The translations under genes and the position numbers were made by a program. Source: Planktotalea sp. (GTDB lineage: Bacteria > Pseudomonadota > Alphaproteobacteria > Rhodobacterales > Rhodobacteraceae). Taken from it: a stretch of DNA of 7,044 nt. How positions within the stretch are numbered: position 1 is the first letter of the stretch; each line of letters opens with the position of its first letter. Shown here in pieces: positions 6,211-7,044 of the stretch. The notes beneath the pieces were generated by a model. It saw only the letters and a program-made list of their open reading frames with translations, ran no database searches and was not told the DNA's origin. Location of the stretch: assembly GCA_024645145.1 (NCBI GenBank), contig JAHEGL010000110.1, positions 6,006 through 13,049 on the forward strand. The letters are read 5' to 3'.

Positions 6211-7032
6211 ATGAGTGATATTAGGAAAAATTCCAGCTGCAAAATCGGGTGCTGGGCAATGGCAGCGGTCGCTGGCTTGCTGACTTTTGTAATGCTTTTG
6301 ACGGTCGGAGAATATACTTTCATGCCAGCCGCCTTTTTGGGCGTTTTGGTGTTTGTGTTGCTGGGCCTCGTATTTAGCTGGCTATTTTGCACGCCTTTGC
6401 CTGCAGCCGGCGCTAAATCTGCAGCGAGTGGGTCACAGTCTTCGACGACGTCGGGTTCTAGTGGATCCAGTGCAGGCACGAGCGTAGCCGCAGGTGCATC
6501 AGCCGCAGTTGCGAGCACGTCAGCGTCCAGTAGTGCGAATGCAGCAGCAGACAAAGCAGCAGCAGATAAAGCGGCAGCAGATAAAGCAGCGGCGGATAAA
6601 GCGGCAGCAGACAAAGCAGCTGCAGCCAAGAAGACAGCCGCGGCAGAGAAGAAAGCAGCGAAGGCGGCAGCAGACAAAGCAGCAGCCGATGCAGCCGCAG
6701 GTGAGGACTTTGATGGTGACGGCGTTCGCGAGGGAGCGGATGAGGGAACCAAGCCGGCAACGCTGGCAGCCGCGCGCGAAGGCGGTGCGGACGATCTAAA
6801 GCGTATCAAAGGTATCGGACCAAAGCTTGAAAAACTTTGCAACTCCATGGGTTTCTTCCACTTCGATCAGATTGCTGCTTGGACAGCTGATGAACTTGCG
6901 TGGGTGAACTCAAATCTTGAAGGATTCAAAGGTCGCGCGACGCGGGACGAATGGATTGCACAGGCCAAACTTCTGGCGGCGAGCGAGGATACCGAGTTCT
7001 CCAAGCGCGTCGACAAAGGTTCGGTTTACTAA
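6211..7032 (+). CDS. Membrane-anchored protein with AAADK repeats and NuoE-type C-terminal HhH-like module
   Basis: This 273-residue protein is encoded inside the nuo operon between nuoE and the presumed nuoF. It has two hydrophobic helices (about 14-33 and 38-59) with cysteines at 10, 14 and 60. A Ser/Ala/Gly-rich stretch (65-110) follows, then an Ala/Lys-rich probable helix (111-163) with five tandem AAADK repeats. DFDGDG at 166-171 is a DxDxDG motif like calcium-binding loops, though too short to call an EF-hand. Residues 183-273 align without gaps to the NuoE tail, about 64 of 91 identical by hand count. The likely topology is a hairpin in the inner membrane with a long soluble tail. ATG 6211 has GGGAG 7 bases upstream, 27 bases after nuoE. 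I cannot name a function. An accessory or assembly factor for complex I is an inference from position and the shared module. Confidence 0.85.
   Translation: MSDIRKNSSCKIGCWAMAAVAGLLTFVMLLTVGEYTFMPAAFLGVLVFVLLGLVFSWLFCTPLPAAGAKSAASGSQSSTTSGSSGSSAGTSVAAGASAAVASTSASSSANAAADKAAADKAAADKAAADKAAADKAAAAKKTAAAEKKAAKAAADKAAADAAAGEDFDGDGVREGADEGTKPATLAAAREGGADDLKRIKGIGPKLEKLCNSMGFFHFDQIAAWTADELAWVNSNLEGFKGRATRDEWIAQAKLLAASEDTEFSKRVDKGSVY
6541..6615 (+). repeat. Five tandem 15-bp repeats encoding AAADK
   Basis: Five consecutive 15-base units, each encoding Ala-Ala-Ala-Asp-Lys (residues 111-135), differ only at third codon positions (GCA/GCG, GAC/GAT). A sixth AAADK lies apart at 6664-6678. Replication slippage is the likely origin. 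The synonymous differences show that the array is not brand new and that the peptide has been kept. The peptide should form a charged, Ala-rich helix acting as a spacer or weak coiled coil. Confidence 0.9.
6912..6937 (+). repeat. 26-base direct repeat, copy 2 (accessory membrane protein module)
   Basis: This is the partner of 6063-6088. The offset of 849 bases is a multiple of three, so recombination between the copies would keep the frame. It would remove the membrane anchor and AAADK region, leaving one NuoE with a hybrid tail. Confidence 0.9.
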
Positions 7033-7035
7033 GGA
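7031..7035 (+). promoter_or_regulatory. Shine-Dalgarno-like AAGGA for the next gene beyond the window
   Basis: AAGGA overlaps the TAA that ends the preceding gene and lies 9 bases from the window edge. This is the right place to serve a start codon at or just past the edge. From the gene order (nuoE upstream) the next gene is probably nuoF, but none of its codons are visible. Confidence 0.5.
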
Positions 7036-7044
7036 AATACTCCA

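Noticed and set aside
6183..6218. 11-codon ORF starting at the nuoE stop (TAATG)
   Set aside because: It overlaps the ribosome site and start of the next gene, is very short, and has no sign of coding constraint.
6541..6615. CRISPR-like short repeats
   Set aside because: The 15-base units have no spacers, are in frame within a protein, and encode a regular peptide repeat.
6180..6848. 222-codon minus-strand frame, very Ala/Ser-rich
   Set aside because: It is the antisense image of the GC-rich Ala/Lys repeat region of the membrane protein, so its composition is a by-product of the repeats.

Overview
The window looks like chromosomal DNA from an alphaproteobacterium, most likely a Rhodobacteraceae (Roseobacter/Rhodobacter-type) species. 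NuoA, NuoB, NuoC and NuoD have the sequence character I know from Rhodobacter and Paracoccus complex I. NuoE carries the long C-terminal extension typical of that group. Everything I can support is on the + strand.

Positions 1-1847 are the 3' end of a leucine (isovalerate) breakdown operon. In order they hold the last 65 codons of a glutathione S-transferase-like protein, 3-hydroxy-3-methylglutaryl-CoA lyase, and an enoyl-CoA hydratase of the methylglutaconyl-CoA hydratase type. The genes overlap by 4 and 8 bases, so translation is probably coupled. The hydratase would make HMG-CoA from 3-methylglutaconyl-CoA, and the lyase would split HMG-CoA into acetyl-CoA and acetoacetate.

Positions 1848-2174 (327 bases) hold no convincing gene. 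They contain a perfect 12-base palindrome with a partial second copy 55 bases upstream, candidate promoter elements, and a GC-rich set of competing inverted repeats just before nuoA. This is probably the control region of the nuo operon.

Positions 2175-7044 are the start of the nuo (complex I) operon: nuoA, nuoB, nuoC, nuoD, a 27-codon small ORF, nuoE, and an accessory membrane-protein gene. The window ends on a Shine-Dalgarno-like sequence for the next gene, presumably nuoF. NuoA is a membrane subunit. NuoB and NuoCD form the quinone-reducing connecting module. NuoE belongs to the NADH-oxidising module.

The unusual part is 4919-7032. A tiny, tightly packed ORF fills the nuoD-nuoE gap in frame with nuoD. 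NuoE carries an Ala/Lys/Pro-rich linker and a C-terminal helix-hairpin-helix-like (HhH-like) module. The next gene encodes two membrane helices, a low-complexity stretch with five tandem AAADK repeats, a DxDxDG acidic motif, and a second copy of the same C-terminal module (about 70% identical by hand alignment, ending in the same KGSVY). Together these suggest a lineage-specific accessory layer on complex I whose function cannot be read from the sequence.
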